Counted from the first letter of the stretch, positions 1 through 6,296 are shown. The stretch is 16,371 nucleotides of DNA from DASYUM01 sp036001225 (GCA_036001225.1 DASYUM010000210.1:1-16371); one strand, 5' to 3'. Numbers and translations: made by a program. Notes: generated from the letters alone by a model not told the origin.

Positions 1-537
1 GATCAGGCGCTCCTCGAGCCGGCGCTGACCCGGCTCGGCGCGAGCGCGCTGCGGAGTCAGGTGCTGCGTGGCGGCTATCGCCTGGTGGACCATCGAGAGC
101 GCGGCGACTACGAGCCGGGCGCCAATGTCGTGAACCTGGCCGCGGTCGGAGTGATGGTGCCGGAGGCGGTGGCGGCGAGCCGGCTCCTGGAGGCGGACGG
201 GATCTACGCCAACGTGCTCGTCCTGACCAGCCCCCGGCTCGGCTACGAGGGCTGGCGAAGGGGGTTGGCCGGGGAGGCGGGCGGAAGCCCGCCGCGAGCC
301 CGTGGATGGGTGCACCGGCTGGTGCCGGCCGACGAGATCGAGGGCGAGGTGCCCGTGGTCAGCGTCCTCGACGGCCACTCCCACGCGCTGGCCTGGCTGG
401 GGACCGCCCTCGGGGTCCCCCAGGTGCCGCTCGGGGTCCACGGGTTCGGGCAGTCGGGCGCCCGCGATGACCTCTACCGCCACTACGGCATCGATGCCGA
501 GGCCATCGCGGCTGCCGCGCGCCTCGCGCTCGGCTGA
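1..537 (+). CDS. 2-oxoacid dehydrogenase E1 (AceE-like), C-terminal fragment
   Basis: Open at the 5' edge; about 178 C-terminal residues are present, ending in TGA at 535-537. The protein resembles the C-terminal (third) transketolase domain of homodimeric pyruvate dehydrogenase E1 and related transketolase-like enzymes: an early VLRGGYRL, then VVNLAAVGVMVPEA with a following LLEADGIYANVLVLTSP, and near the end SVLDGHSHALAWLG and PLGVHGFGQSGARDDLYRHYGID. This domain helps build the dimer and the 2-oxoacid substrate pocket; the thiamine diphosphate-binding parts lie upstream of the window. In AceE-type enzymes the reaction is decarboxylation of pyruvate and acyl transfer to lipoyl-E2. The exact substrate cannot be told from this part, and a transketolase-like protein of other function is possible. 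No partner E2 or E3 gene is visible. Confidence 0.75.
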   Translation, partial: DQALLEPALTRLGASALRSQVLRGGYRLVDHRERGDYEPGANVVNLAAVGVMVPEAVAASRLLEADGIYANVLVLTSPRLGYEGWRRGLAGEAGGSPPRARGWVHRLVPADEIEGEVPVVSVLDGHSHALAWLGTALGVPQVPLGVHGFGQSGARDDLYRHYGIDAEAIAAAARLALG

Positions 538-539
538 GC

Positions 540-555
540 CCGGCAAGCCGGTTTT
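540..555 (+). terminator. weak hairpin with T-run after the E1 gene
   Basis: Immediately after the E1 stop codon, CCGGC (540-544) and GCCGG (547-551) can pair and are followed by TTTT (552-555). The stem is only 4-5 bp, so this is a weak intrinsic terminator candidate. A second small hairpin (AGGCG 562-566 with CGCCT 571-575) follows without a T-run. Confidence 0.35.
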
Positions 556-598
556 CCCCGTAGGCGCTCCCGCCTGAGAGTCCCGTGGCCCGAAAGTC

Positions 599-628
599 TT
601 GACACGTCGGAGCGACCTGGGCTATGAA
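599..628 (+). promoter_or_regulatory. sigma70-type promoter upstream of bactofilin
   Basis: A perfect -35 TTGACA (599-604) and a -10 like TATGAA (623-628, 5 of 6 to TATAAT) are separated by 18 bp. Transcription would start near 635, giving a leader of about 200 nt before the bactofilin start. In a region this GC-rich, such a match is unlikely by chance. No binding site for a regulator is recognised. Confidence 0.6.
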
Positions 629-707
629 GGGGCAACCTTCGCCCCAGTGCGGGCGGGGAGGGGAGCGCCGGTGATGGCCGCTCGTCGTGCGCCGTGGATC
701 GAGCCGG

Positions 708-751
708 GCGCCTCTCGCGGGCTTTCCGGCCCGCGGGAGGCGCTTCGTGTT
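708..751 (+). terminator. strong leader stem-loop, terminator or attenuator candidate
   Basis: A 15-bp stem (708-722 with 729-743, one G-T wobble) encloses a 6-nt loop (723-728) and runs into TTCGTGTTT (744-752), a weak T-rich tail. The tail resembles the CCGTGTTTT that follows the terminator hairpin at 1780-1804. It lies between the promoter at 599-628 and the bactofilin start, so it could end a short RNA of roughly 115 nt or attenuate transcription into bactofilin. Whether it terminates in vivo cannot be told from sequence. Confidence 0.5.
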
Positions 752-831
752 TCCGGCGGCAAGCGTGACTGGCGCGCCCGCTCCGCGGGGCCGAGAGTCA
801 TCGGCCCGGAGATAGTCAAGGAGGCATGAGC

Positions 832-1356
832 ATGGCACTGTTCGGACAGCAGCCCCGGAAGGACGAGCCGCCGGCCCGGTCCGAGCCGAAGGTCGAGCCG
901 CCGCCGCCGGCTTACACGCCGCCGGTGCGTCCGGTCGAACCCCATCGCGCAGTGGAGGACAAGCCGATGTCGATCGCCCAACCCAAGCTCTCGGAGTCGG
1001 TCGTGGCGGCGGGACTCACCATCGAGGGCAAGATCGAGGGGAACGGCAACATCCGCGTTGCCGGCCGGTTCAAGGGCAACGTCAACGTGAAGGGCGAGCT
1101 GACCATCGAGCCGGGCGCCGCCATCGAAGGCGAGGTCAAGGCCGACACGGTTTATGTCGGCGGTGAGATGCGGGGCCACATCGCCTCCAGGGGCCGGGTC
1201 GAGCTGAAGGAGTCGGGCACGCTGATCGGCGACCTCAAGGCCGGTAGCCTGACGGTGGCGGCCGGCTCCAAGATGCGGGGCAAGGTCGAGTTCGGTTGGA
1301 AAGAAGGCGAGATCGAATCGGCGACGCCCCCGGAATCGGCCACCCCGGCTCGCTGA
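832..1356 (+). CDS. bactofilin (polymer-forming cytoskeletal protein)
   Basis: About 174 residues. Bactofilins form non-nucleotide-dependent filaments from a right-handed beta-helix and scaffold cell-shape or wall-modifying functions. The N-terminal ~45 residues are Pro-, Glu- and Lys-rich and probably disordered. The core (about 50-150) shows regular Gly-rich beta-turn repeats, for example GLTIEGKIEGNGNIRVAG, FKGNVNVKGELTIEPGAAI and GEVKADTVYVGGEMRGHIAS. A short disordered C-terminus follows. The start ATG at 832 is preferred because AAGGAGG (818-824) lies 7 nt upstream; the in-frame ATG at 826 would be only 1 nt away from it. A zinc-ribbon gene follows after 34 bp, probably in the same transcript. 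Nearness to a cell wall cluster fits a morphogenetic role, but its target is unknown. Confidence 0.92.
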   Translation: MALFGQQPRKDEPPARSEPKVEPPPPAYTPPVRPVEPHRAVEDKPMSIAQPKLSESVVAAGLTIEGKIEGNGNIRVAGRFKGNVNVKGELTIEPGAAIEGEVKADTVYVGGEMRGHIASRGRVELKESGTLIGDLKAGSLTVAAGSKMRGKVEFGWKEGEIESATPPESATPAR

Positions 1357-1390
1357 CGGACTGCACAGCGGTCGGCACGGAGGATCTCGA

Positions 1391-1753
1391 ATGAGCACGC
1401 GGGTGGCGCCCAGCGGCGAGGCCTGGAACTGCCCGCACTGCGGGGAACGCATCCTCCGCAGCGCGGCTACCTGTCCCGCCTGTCAGCGGCACCTCCGCTT
1501 CGACGCGGTCGCGGTCGCCCGACCGGCTCCGACCACCGTCTGCCCGCTGAGCGTGGACGGCACCATCCGCCACCCGGGGAACCAGCCGCCGTGGGAGTAC
1601 TCGGTGCTCATCGAGGTCCACGACGAGCGCGGCGAGAGCATCGCCCGGCGCGTGGTGGGAGTGGGCGCGCTCCGGTCCGGCGAGGCGCGGACGTTCACCC
1701 TCCGCGTCGAAGTCATGGTTCCCGAAAAGGCGACGCTGTCGGCCGCGTCCTGA
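1391..1753 (+). CDS. small zinc-ribbon protein of unknown function
   Basis: 120 residues, not recognised as a named family. The N-terminus has a clear rubredoxin-like zinc ribbon: CPHC (Cys14, Cys17) and CPAC (Cys28, Cys31). The rest (about 48-115) is predicted beta-rich, with DGTIRHPGN and WEYSVLIEVHDERGESIARR followed by VGALRSGEARTFTLRVEV. This is the sort of pattern seen in small extracellular or accessory beta-sandwich domains. There is no signal peptide or membrane segment, so it should be cytoplasmic. ATG at 1391 has GGAGG (1379-1383) 7 nt upstream. It follows bactofilin by 34 bp and is closed by a terminator, so the two probably form a two-gene unit. A link to bactofilin function is inference. 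Confidence 0.72.
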   Translation: MSTRVAPSGEAWNCPHCGERILRSAATCPACQRHLRFDAVAVARPAPTTVCPLSVDGTIRHPGNQPPWEYSVLIEVHDERGESIARRVVGVGALRSGEARTFTLRVEVMVPEKATLSAAS

Positions 1754-1779
1754 CGTCCCGACTCGACGCGGCGATCGGC

Positions 1780-1813
1780 GCGCCCGCGTGGACCACGCGG
1801 GCGCCCGTGTTTT
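1780..1813 (+). terminator. intrinsic terminator after the bactofilin unit
   Basis: A perfect 12-bp inverted repeat, GCGCCCGCGTGG (1780-1791) and CCACGCGGGCGC (1793-1804), is followed by CCGTGTTTT (1805-1813). The innermost pairs open to make a usable loop. It separates the zinc-ribbon gene from the promoter of the ABC operon. Confidence 0.75.
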
Positions 1814-1829
1814 CGGGGGGTGGGCCCGA

Positions 1830-1859
1830 TGGACAGCCGCCCCGGGTTCGGCATATAGT
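1830..1859 (+). promoter_or_regulatory. promoter of the peptide-type ABC operon
   Basis: TGGACA (1830-1835, 5 of 6 to TTGACA) and TATAGT (1854-1859, 5 of 6 to TATAAT) are 18 bp apart. Transcription would start near 1866, leaving a leader of about 73 nt before the substrate-binding protein. It lies just after the terminator at 1780-1813, as expected for a new unit. Confidence 0.55.
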
Positions 1860-1938
1860 GACCTCGATCCCCCGTCGGAACTTTCCGCGGGTGCCCAGAC
1901 GTTCCTTCCCCGGGAGACTCATCAGCGAGGAGGCCATC

Positions 1939-3543
1939 ATGGGACGGTTCGGCATCGTCGCCGCCCTGGCCGGGCTGGCTGTGCTGGTCGCGGCCGTTCC
2001 CGTCGTCGCGGCCGAGACCCCCAAGTCCGGCGGCATCCTGCGGGTGACCCAGCGGGAAGACTTGCCCCAAGGCTTCGCCATCCACGAAACGTCCACCATC
2101 TCCACCGTCTGGCCGGCCATGCCCTGCCTCAGCAACCTCGTCCTCTTCGATCCCCTCAAGAAGATCGAAAGCGCGGAGACCATCATCGGCGAGCTGGCCG
2201 AGAAGTGGTCGTGGCAGGACAACTACCGGAACCTCGTCTTCTTCCTCCGCAAGGACGTGAAGTGGCACGACGGCCAGCCCTTCACCTCGACGGACGTCAA
2301 GTTCACCTTCGACATGCTGCGAGAGGCTCCCGACGCCGCGGGCAAGCTGCGCATCAATCCGCGCAAGGAGTGGTACGCCAACGTGGACGCGGTGGAGGTC
2401 CCCGACGCCCACACCGTCGTGTTCCGCCTCAAGCGCGCGCAGCCGTCGCTGCTCCTCATGCTGGCCTCGGGCTACAGCCCGGTCTACGCGGCCCACGTCC
2501 CGCCGGCCAGCTACCGCACCGGGTGCGTCGGCACCGGCCCGTTCAAGCTCAAGGAGTGGCGTAAGGGCGAGTTCGTCGAGTACGTGAAGAACCCCGACTA
2601 CTTCGTCAAGGGCCGACCCTACCTGGAGGGCCTCCGCTTCGTCGTCATCGCCGAGCGCGGGACCCGGACGGCCGCGCTCCAGGCCGGGCAGGTCGACGTG
2701 TCGTTTCCCGGCGAGACGTCGAAGACCGTGGCCGAGCAGCTGAAGCAGGCGGTGCCCCAGCTGGTGGTGACGCCCTACAGCCAGAACGTCAACGACAACA
2801 TCATCATGAACGTCAAAAAGCCTCCCTTCGACAACGTGAAGGTGCGGCTGGCGGTCAGCCACGCCATCGACCGCCGGGCCCTCGTTCAGGCCGTGCACCA
2901 GGGCGGCGCCGTCGTCGGCGCCTCGCTGGCGCCCCGGCCGCACGGGGTGTGGGGGCTGCTGGAGCGGGACCTCGGCGCCCTGCCCGGCTACGGCAAGCCG
3001 GCCGACGAGAAGGCCGGGGCCCGCAAGCTGCTCGGCGAGCTCGGCATCACACCGCAGAACCCGCTGCGGGTCGAGATGGTCACTCGCGCCATCGCCATCT
3101 ACGTGGACATGGCCTCGTTCGTCATCAACGAGCTGAAGCAGGTCGGCATCGAGGCCTCGCTCAAGCAGATCGAGACCGCCCAGTGGCACGCCACGGCGAC
3201 CCGGGGCGATTACCAGATCGGCGCCAACCTGACCGGGATCGGTCCCGACGACCCCGACGCCAACTTCTACGAGAACTACGGCTGCGGCTCGCCCCGCAAC
3301 TACAGCCAGTACTGCAGCGAACAGGTCATGCGGCTCATCGACCAGCAGTCCCAGGAGCTGGACGGGCGGAAGCGGCTGGCCACGGTCTACCAGATCCAGA
3401 AGAAGCTCGAGGACGACGCCGCCCGCCCGATGCTGGACTGGCGGCTCGACTACTTCGTGGTGTGGCCGCAGGTGAAGAACCTGCTCCCGCACCAGTCCAT
3501 CTACAACTTCGGCCGCCTCCAGGAAGTCTGGCTCGACAAGTAA
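1939..3543 (+). CDS. ABC transporter substrate-binding protein, family 5 (peptide type)
   Basis: 534 residues, the usual size for SBP family 5 (OppA/DppA-like). It captures a ligand outside the cytoplasmic membrane for uptake through the two permeases encoded next. Residues 1-25 form a signal peptide (Arg3, hydrophobic core, likely cut after VVAA before ETPKSGG). There is no lipobox cysteine, so the mature protein is probably soluble in the periplasm. Family-typical parts are GGILRVTQ near the mature N-terminus, LAEKWSW, FFLRKDVKWHDGQPFTSTDV, and the later YVKNPDYFVKGRPYLEGL and AVSHAIDRRALV. ATG at 1939 has GAGGAGG (1927-1933) 5 nt upstream; longer in-frame extensions lack a signal peptide start. 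Ligands of this family include peptides, nickel, opines and sugars, so the substrate is not predictable. Confidence 0.9.
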   Translation: MGRFGIVAALAGLAVLVAAVPVVAAETPKSGGILRVTQREDLPQGFAIHETSTISTVWPAMPCLSNLVLFDPLKKIESAETIIGELAEKWSWQDNYRNLVFFLRKDVKWHDGQPFTSTDVKFTFDMLREAPDAAGKLRINPRKEWYANVDAVEVPDAHTVVFRLKRAQPSLLLMLASGYSPVYAAHVPPASYRTGCVGTGPFKLKEWRKGEFVEYVKNPDYFVKGRPYLEGLRFVVIAERGTRTAALQAGQVDVSFPGETSKTVAEQLKQAVPQLVVTPYSQNVNDNIIMNVKKPPFDNVKVRLAVSHAIDRRALVQAVHQGGAVVGASLAPRPHGVWGLLERDLGALPGYGKPADEKAGARKLLGELGITPQNPLRVEMVTRAIAIYVDMASFVINELKQVGIEASLKQIETAQWHATATRGDYQIGANLTGIGPDDPDANFYENYGCGSPRNYSQYCSEQVMRLIDQQSQELDGRKRLATVYQIQKKLEDDAARPMLDWRLDYFVVWPQVKNLLPHQSIYNFGRLQEVWLDK

Positions 3544-3565
3544 GCGTCCGGCGATGATCCGCCGA

Positions 3566-3598
3566 GGCGGGGGGGAGCCTCCGGCCTCCTGCCCCGCC
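3566..3598 (+). other. intergenic stem-loop between binding protein and permease genes
   Basis: GGCGGGG (3566-3572) pairs with CCCCGCC (3592-3598), and inner parts (GGAGCC and GGCCTCC) extend the stem with bulges. No T-run follows, so it is not a classical terminator. In many ABC operons a stem-loop at this place stabilises the upstream binding-protein mRNA or lowers permease expression; that role here is inference. Confidence 0.45.
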
Positions 3599-3612
3599 GT
3601 CTCCTGCCGCCC

Positions 3613-4566
3613 GTGAAGACGTACCTGGCCACCCGCCTGGCGGTGGCGATCCTCACGCTGCTCGGGATGTCGATCGTCATCTTCGTCCTCCTCCGCCTGG
3701 CCCCCGGCGACATCGTCGACATCCTCTTCTCCACCGCCGGCTACGTGAACCCGAGTGAGAAGCAGGCGATCATGCGGGAGCTGGGGCTCGACCGGCCGGT
3801 GTGGACCCAGTACCTGGAGTGGCTGCGCCAGATCGTCTCGGGCGACCTCGGGAAGTCGTACCGCTACGACCTGCCGGCCTGGCAGATCATCCGGCCGCTG
3901 CTCCCGGTCAGCCTCGAGCTGGGCGCGCTGTCGATCGTGGTGGCGGTCCTGCTCGGCGTGCCCACCGGGGTGATCAGCGCGGTCCGGCAGGACTCGACGC
4001 TCGACTACGTCCTTCGCATCATCAGTCTGGCCGGGCTTTCCATGCCGTCGTTCTGGCTCGGCATGGTCATCATCCTGGGGCTGGTGACCTGGTTCGGCTG
4101 GATCCCCCCGCTCACCTACGTGCCGCCCACCCAGAATTTCCGGCTCCACGCCGTCCAGTTCCTGCTGCCCGCCCTCGCCGTCGGCTACCGTTCGTCCGCC
4201 CTCATCATGCGGATCACCCGGTCGGCGGTCCTGGAGGTGCTGCGGGAGGACTACATCCGCACCGCGTGGGCCAAGGGCCAGCGGGGGGCGGTGGTGATCT
4301 GGCGGCACGCGCTCAAGAACGCCATCCTGCCCGTCGTCACCGTGATCGGCATCGAGTTCGCCTTCTTGATCGGGGGCCTGGTGGTGACCGAGACGGTCTT
4401 CAACCTGCCGGGAGTGGCCCGCTTCCTGGTCCAGGCGATCCTCTGGCGCGACTACCCGGTCGTGCAGAACCTGGTGATGTTCATCGCGATCGTGGTGATC
4501 CTCTCGAACCTGGCCGTGGACCTCCTGTATGGCGTGCTGGACCCCCGGGTCCGTTATGGCGACTAG
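3613..4566 (+). CDS. ABC transporter permease, DppB/OppB type
   Basis: 317 residues, normal for the DppB-like half of a peptide-type importer. It begins with the typical N-terminal membrane helix (TRLAVAILTLLGMSIVIFVL) followed by LRLAPGD, then a long extracytoplasmic segment (SEKQAIMRELGLDRP, the GDLGKSYR motif) and five further helices. The EAA loop that docks on the ATPase is at about 212-240 (EDYIRTAWAKGQRG, then HALKNAILPV). It ends in the common LYGVLDPRVRYGD. GTG at 3613 is chosen because it gives exactly the family N-terminus, but no good ribosome binding site precedes it. It follows the binding-protein gene by 69 bp and overlaps the next permease by 11 bp. Confidence 0.9.
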   Translation: MKTYLATRLAVAILTLLGMSIVIFVLLRLAPGDIVDILFSTAGYVNPSEKQAIMRELGLDRPVWTQYLEWLRQIVSGDLGKSYRYDLPAWQIIRPLLPVSLELGALSIVVAVLLGVPTGVISAVRQDSTLDYVLRIISLAGLSMPSFWLGMVIILGLVTWFGWIPPLTYVPPTQNFRLHAVQFLLPALAVGYRSSALIMRITRSAVLEVLREDYIRTAWAKGQRGAVVIWRHALKNAILPVVTVIGIEFAFLIGGLVVTETVFNLPGVARFLVQAILWRDYPVVQNLVMFIAIVVILSNLAVDLLYGVLDPRVRYGD

Positions 4567-5461
4567 GCCGATCGCGATCGGAATGCCGCCCCGGGCCGTC
4601 GCCCGAGGCGCCGCCGGCCGGGCCTCGACGGTGCTCCGCCGCTTCGTCCGCAAGAAGCCGCTGGGGGCCGCCGGGGGCTTCATCATGCTGGTCATCGTGC
4701 TGACCGCGCTCGGCGCCGACGTGCTCGCCAGTCACGATCCCATCGCCACCGACGCCGCCCACACCCTCGCCGCCCCCAACCGCCAGCACTGGCTGGGGTC
4801 CGACCACCTGGGCCGGGACATCTACTCCCGCATCGTGCACGGCGCCCGGGTCTCGCTGATCGTGGGCCTGGCGTCCACGCTGCTCGGATCCGGGCTGGGC
4901 GGGATCATCGGCCTGCTCTCCGGGTACCTGGGCGGCAAGACGGATCTCGTCACCCAGCGCGTTCTCGACATCCTCCAGGGACTGCCGCTGCTGGTGCTCG
5001 CGCTCGTCATGTCGGCCGCGCTGGGGCCTTCGGTCGGGAACGTCATCGTCGCCATCTCGATCCCGATCGTGCCCCGGGCCGGTCGGGTGGTGCGCGCGAG
5101 CGTGCTCACGATCCGCGAGATGCCGTACGTGGAGGCGGCCCGCGCGATCGGCCTCCGCCACGCGCGGATCGCCTTTCGCCACGTCCTGCCCAACACCGTC
5201 GGGCCGTTCATCGTCCTCTGCACGGCCCAGCTCGGCAGCGCGATCCTCGTCGAGGCGGCCCTCTCCTTCCTCGGCCTCGGCGTCCCCGAGCCGTATCCGT
5301 CCTGGGGCCGGATGCTGTCGGTATCGGCCGCCGAGTACGCCCAGAAGGCGCCCCACCTCGTGCTCTTCCCCGGCGTGGCCATCAGCCTGGCCGTCTTCGG
5401 CTCCAACCTGCTCGGCGATGCCCTGCGGGACACGCTGGACCCCCGCCTCCGGGGCGCCTGA
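4556..5461 (+). CDS. ABC transporter permease, DppC/OppC type
   Basis: 301 residues from ATG 4556, which overlaps the end of the first permease gene by 11 bp and suggests translational coupling. An N-terminal Arg-rich cytoplasmic tail and the FVRKKPLGAAGGFIMLVIVL helix form an OppC_N-like region. Family hallmarks follow: HWLGSDHLGRDIYSRIVHGARVS before the core, and an EAA loop at about 191-220 (YVEAARAIGLRHARIAFRHV). Further typical parts are EAALSFLGLGVPEPYPSWG and the C-terminal GDALRDTLDPRLRG. It forms the translocation pore with the first permease. An upstream GTG/ATG-rich extension (from 4529) lies wholly inside the first permease and is less likely. No gene for the DppD/DppF ATPases follows, so these must be encoded elsewhere. 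Confidence 0.9.
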   Translation: MATRPIAIGMPPRAVARGAAGRASTVLRRFVRKKPLGAAGGFIMLVIVLTALGADVLASHDPIATDAAHTLAAPNRQHWLGSDHLGRDIYSRIVHGARVSLIVGLASTLLGSGLGGIIGLLSGYLGGKTDLVTQRVLDILQGLPLLVLALVMSAALGPSVGNVIVAISIPIVPRAGRVVRASVLTIREMPYVEAARAIGLRHARIAFRHVLPNTVGPFIVLCTAQLGSAILVEAALSFLGLGVPEPYPSWGRMLSVSAAEYAQKAPHLVLFPGVAISLAVFGSNLLGDALRDTLDPRLRGA

Positions 5462-5617
5462 CACCACCGGGCCGATGTGTCGCATCTCTGCGTCCTCGGC
5501 GCTCGGCACGCCTCAACTTCGGGTGGCTCGCCTCGGCCGGCGGGGCCCCAGCCCCGCGACGCCCGGCGGCGCGCATTCCTGCGTCCTTGATCTGCTCGCG
5601 TCTCGGGCCGGTGGGGA
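5462..5617 (+). repeat. GC-rich intergenic stretch with hairpin and imperfect direct repeats
   Basis: After the second permease there is no gene for 180 bp. The stretch holds a perfect 7-bp stem, GCGGGGC (5540-5546) and GCCCCGC (5551-5557), with a 4-nt loop and no T-run. It also holds a 15-bp repeat with two mismatches, at 5482-5496 and 5573-5587 (core CTGCGTCCT). The hairpin could serve as the 3' end of the ABC operon mRNA. It may belong to a dispersed extragenic palindrome family, which cannot be judged from one window. Confidence 0.35.
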
Positions 5618-5618
5618 A

Positions 5619-5627
5619 TGCTAGAAT
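5619..5627 (+). promoter_or_regulatory. possible extended -10 promoter
   Basis: TGCTAGAAT (5619-5627) is an extended -10 element: TG, one base, then TAGAAT (5 of 6 to TATAAT). No convincing -35 lies at the right distance, which extended -10 promoters can tolerate. Transcription would start near 5634, only about 8 nt before ATG 5642. Confidence 0.35.
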
Positions 5628-5641
5628 CCCGAGCGATCGCG

Positions 5642-6106
5642 ATGCCCGCTGAGCCGACCCTCCCGTTGTCCGATCTGTCCCTCCCGCGCCGGGTCGCCGT
5701 CGCCGAGCTGCTCGGCGAGATCGTCGCGACGGAGCGCGCGCTCGCCGAGCTGTACGAAGGCTTCGCCGCCGGCACGTCGCACCTCCCGCTCCAGGCCGCG
5801 CTGAAGACGCTCGTGCGGGAGAAGCGGGCCCGGCTCGAACGACTCGAGCCGCTCGCCCGCGCGGCCGGCGCCGAGGGAGGAGCGGACGGGCTCGCCCCGC
5901 CTCAGCCGACCGAGGACACTCCCGTCGAACGGCGGGCCGACTTCTTCGCCCGGGCCTTTCAGGGGGAGCGGATCCTCGAGGTCCGGGTTCGGGAACTGGC
6001 GATGCTGATCGGCGACGCGGGCGTCCCGGCAGCCCTGGCCGAGCTGGCAGCCGAGAACGCCCGGCACTTGGGCCGGCTCCGCGAGCTCTATCTGAGGTAT
6101 TCCTAG
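5642..6106 (+). CDS. small all-helical protein, ferritin-like fold suspected
   Basis: 154 residues; no confident family. The sequence reads as four amphipathic helices: about 15-35 (LLGEIVATERALAELYEGFA), 45-65 (LKTLVREKRARLERLE), 100-120 (FQGERILEVRVRELAMLI) and 128-152 (LAELAAENARHLGRLRELY). The spacing resembles rubrerythrin/ferritin-like bundles, but most metal ligands are missing; only the last helix keeps an E-x-x-x-H-like ENARH. A loop of low complexity (PPQPTEDTP) joins the halves. There is no signal peptide or membrane segment. Neither candidate start (5618 or 5642) has a clear ribosome binding site; 5642 is chosen because 5618 overlaps the candidate -10 element. It sits alone between the ABC operon and the mraZ promoter. 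Confidence 0.65.
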   Translation: MPAEPTLPLSDLSLPRRVAVAELLGEIVATERALAELYEGFAAGTSHLPLQAALKTLVREKRARLERLEPLARAAGAEGGADGLAPPQPTEDTPVERRADFFARAFQGERILEVRVRELAMLIGDAGVPAALAELAAENARHLGRLRELYLRYS

Positions 6107-6147
6107 CCCCACTCGCCTACCACCGGTTGTCTCCCGCCGAAGCCCCG

Positions 6148-6174
6148 TTTTTTTCTTTTTGGAACGCCATTTTT
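6148..6174 (+). promoter_or_regulatory. T-tract region upstream of the mraZ promoter
   Basis: Three T-tracts (T7 at 6148-6154, T5 at 6156-6160 and T5 at 6170-6174) stand out in a GC-rich background directly upstream of the -35 box. They could act as an UP-like or curved element for the dcw promoter, or as the tail of a weak terminator for the preceding gene. No strong hairpin precedes the first tract, so I favour the former. Confidence 0.35.
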
Positions 6175-6178
6175 CCCC

Positions 6179-6208
6179 TTGACAGGCCCTTTCGGACCTT
6201 TGTAGCAT
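6179..6208 (+). promoter_or_regulatory. dcw cluster promoter (Pmra)
   Basis: A perfect -35 TTGACA (6179-6184) and a -10 like TAGCAT (6203-6208, 4 of 6) are 18 bp apart. Transcription would start near 6215, about 80 nt before mraZ. T-tracts lie immediately upstream and MraZ-type repeats immediately downstream. No other promoter of this quality was seen in the rest of the cluster, so this is likely its main promoter. Confidence 0.6.
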
Positions 6209-6221
6209 GGGCCCCACAAAG

Positions 6222-6246
6222 TGGGATGAAGTGGGATGATCTTGGC
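6222..6246 (+). promoter_or_regulatory. MraZ operator, three TGGGN repeats with 5-nt spacers
   Basis: TGGGA (6222-6226), a 5-nt spacer, TGGGA (6232-6236), a 5-nt spacer and a degenerate TTGGC (6242-6246) give a 10-bp period. In E. coli, MraZ binds TGGGN repeats with 5-nt spacers upstream of mraZ and represses the operon. Here they sit just downstream of the predicted transcription start, suited to autorepression. The first repeat also pairs with CCCAC at 6213-6217 across an AAA loop. Confidence 0.7.
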
Positions 6247-6296
6247 GGAAACGGGCTTTCCCTTCATCCCGATCGGGAGAGGAGGCAGGACGCGCG

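Noticed and set aside
562..640. Glycine riboswitch-like words (CTGAGAG, then GAAGGGGCAACC)
   Set aside because: The words occur in this order but the usual stems, the two-domain layout and the CTCTCAGGCA part are missing; the second word also overlaps the predicted promoter start and the following gene is bactofilin, not glycine metabolism.
599..829. A 76-residue open reading frame ahead of bactofilin
   Set aside because: It has no ribosome binding site, its start overlaps the promoter, it crosses the 15-bp hairpin and its composition looks like translated GC-rich leader.
1483..4695. A 1070-residue open reading frame on the minus strand
   Set aside because: It is the antisense shadow of the zinc-ribbon gene and the ABC genes in GC-rich DNA; its composition (His, Asp, Arg, Gly rich) matches reverse reading of high-GC codons and no domain is visible.
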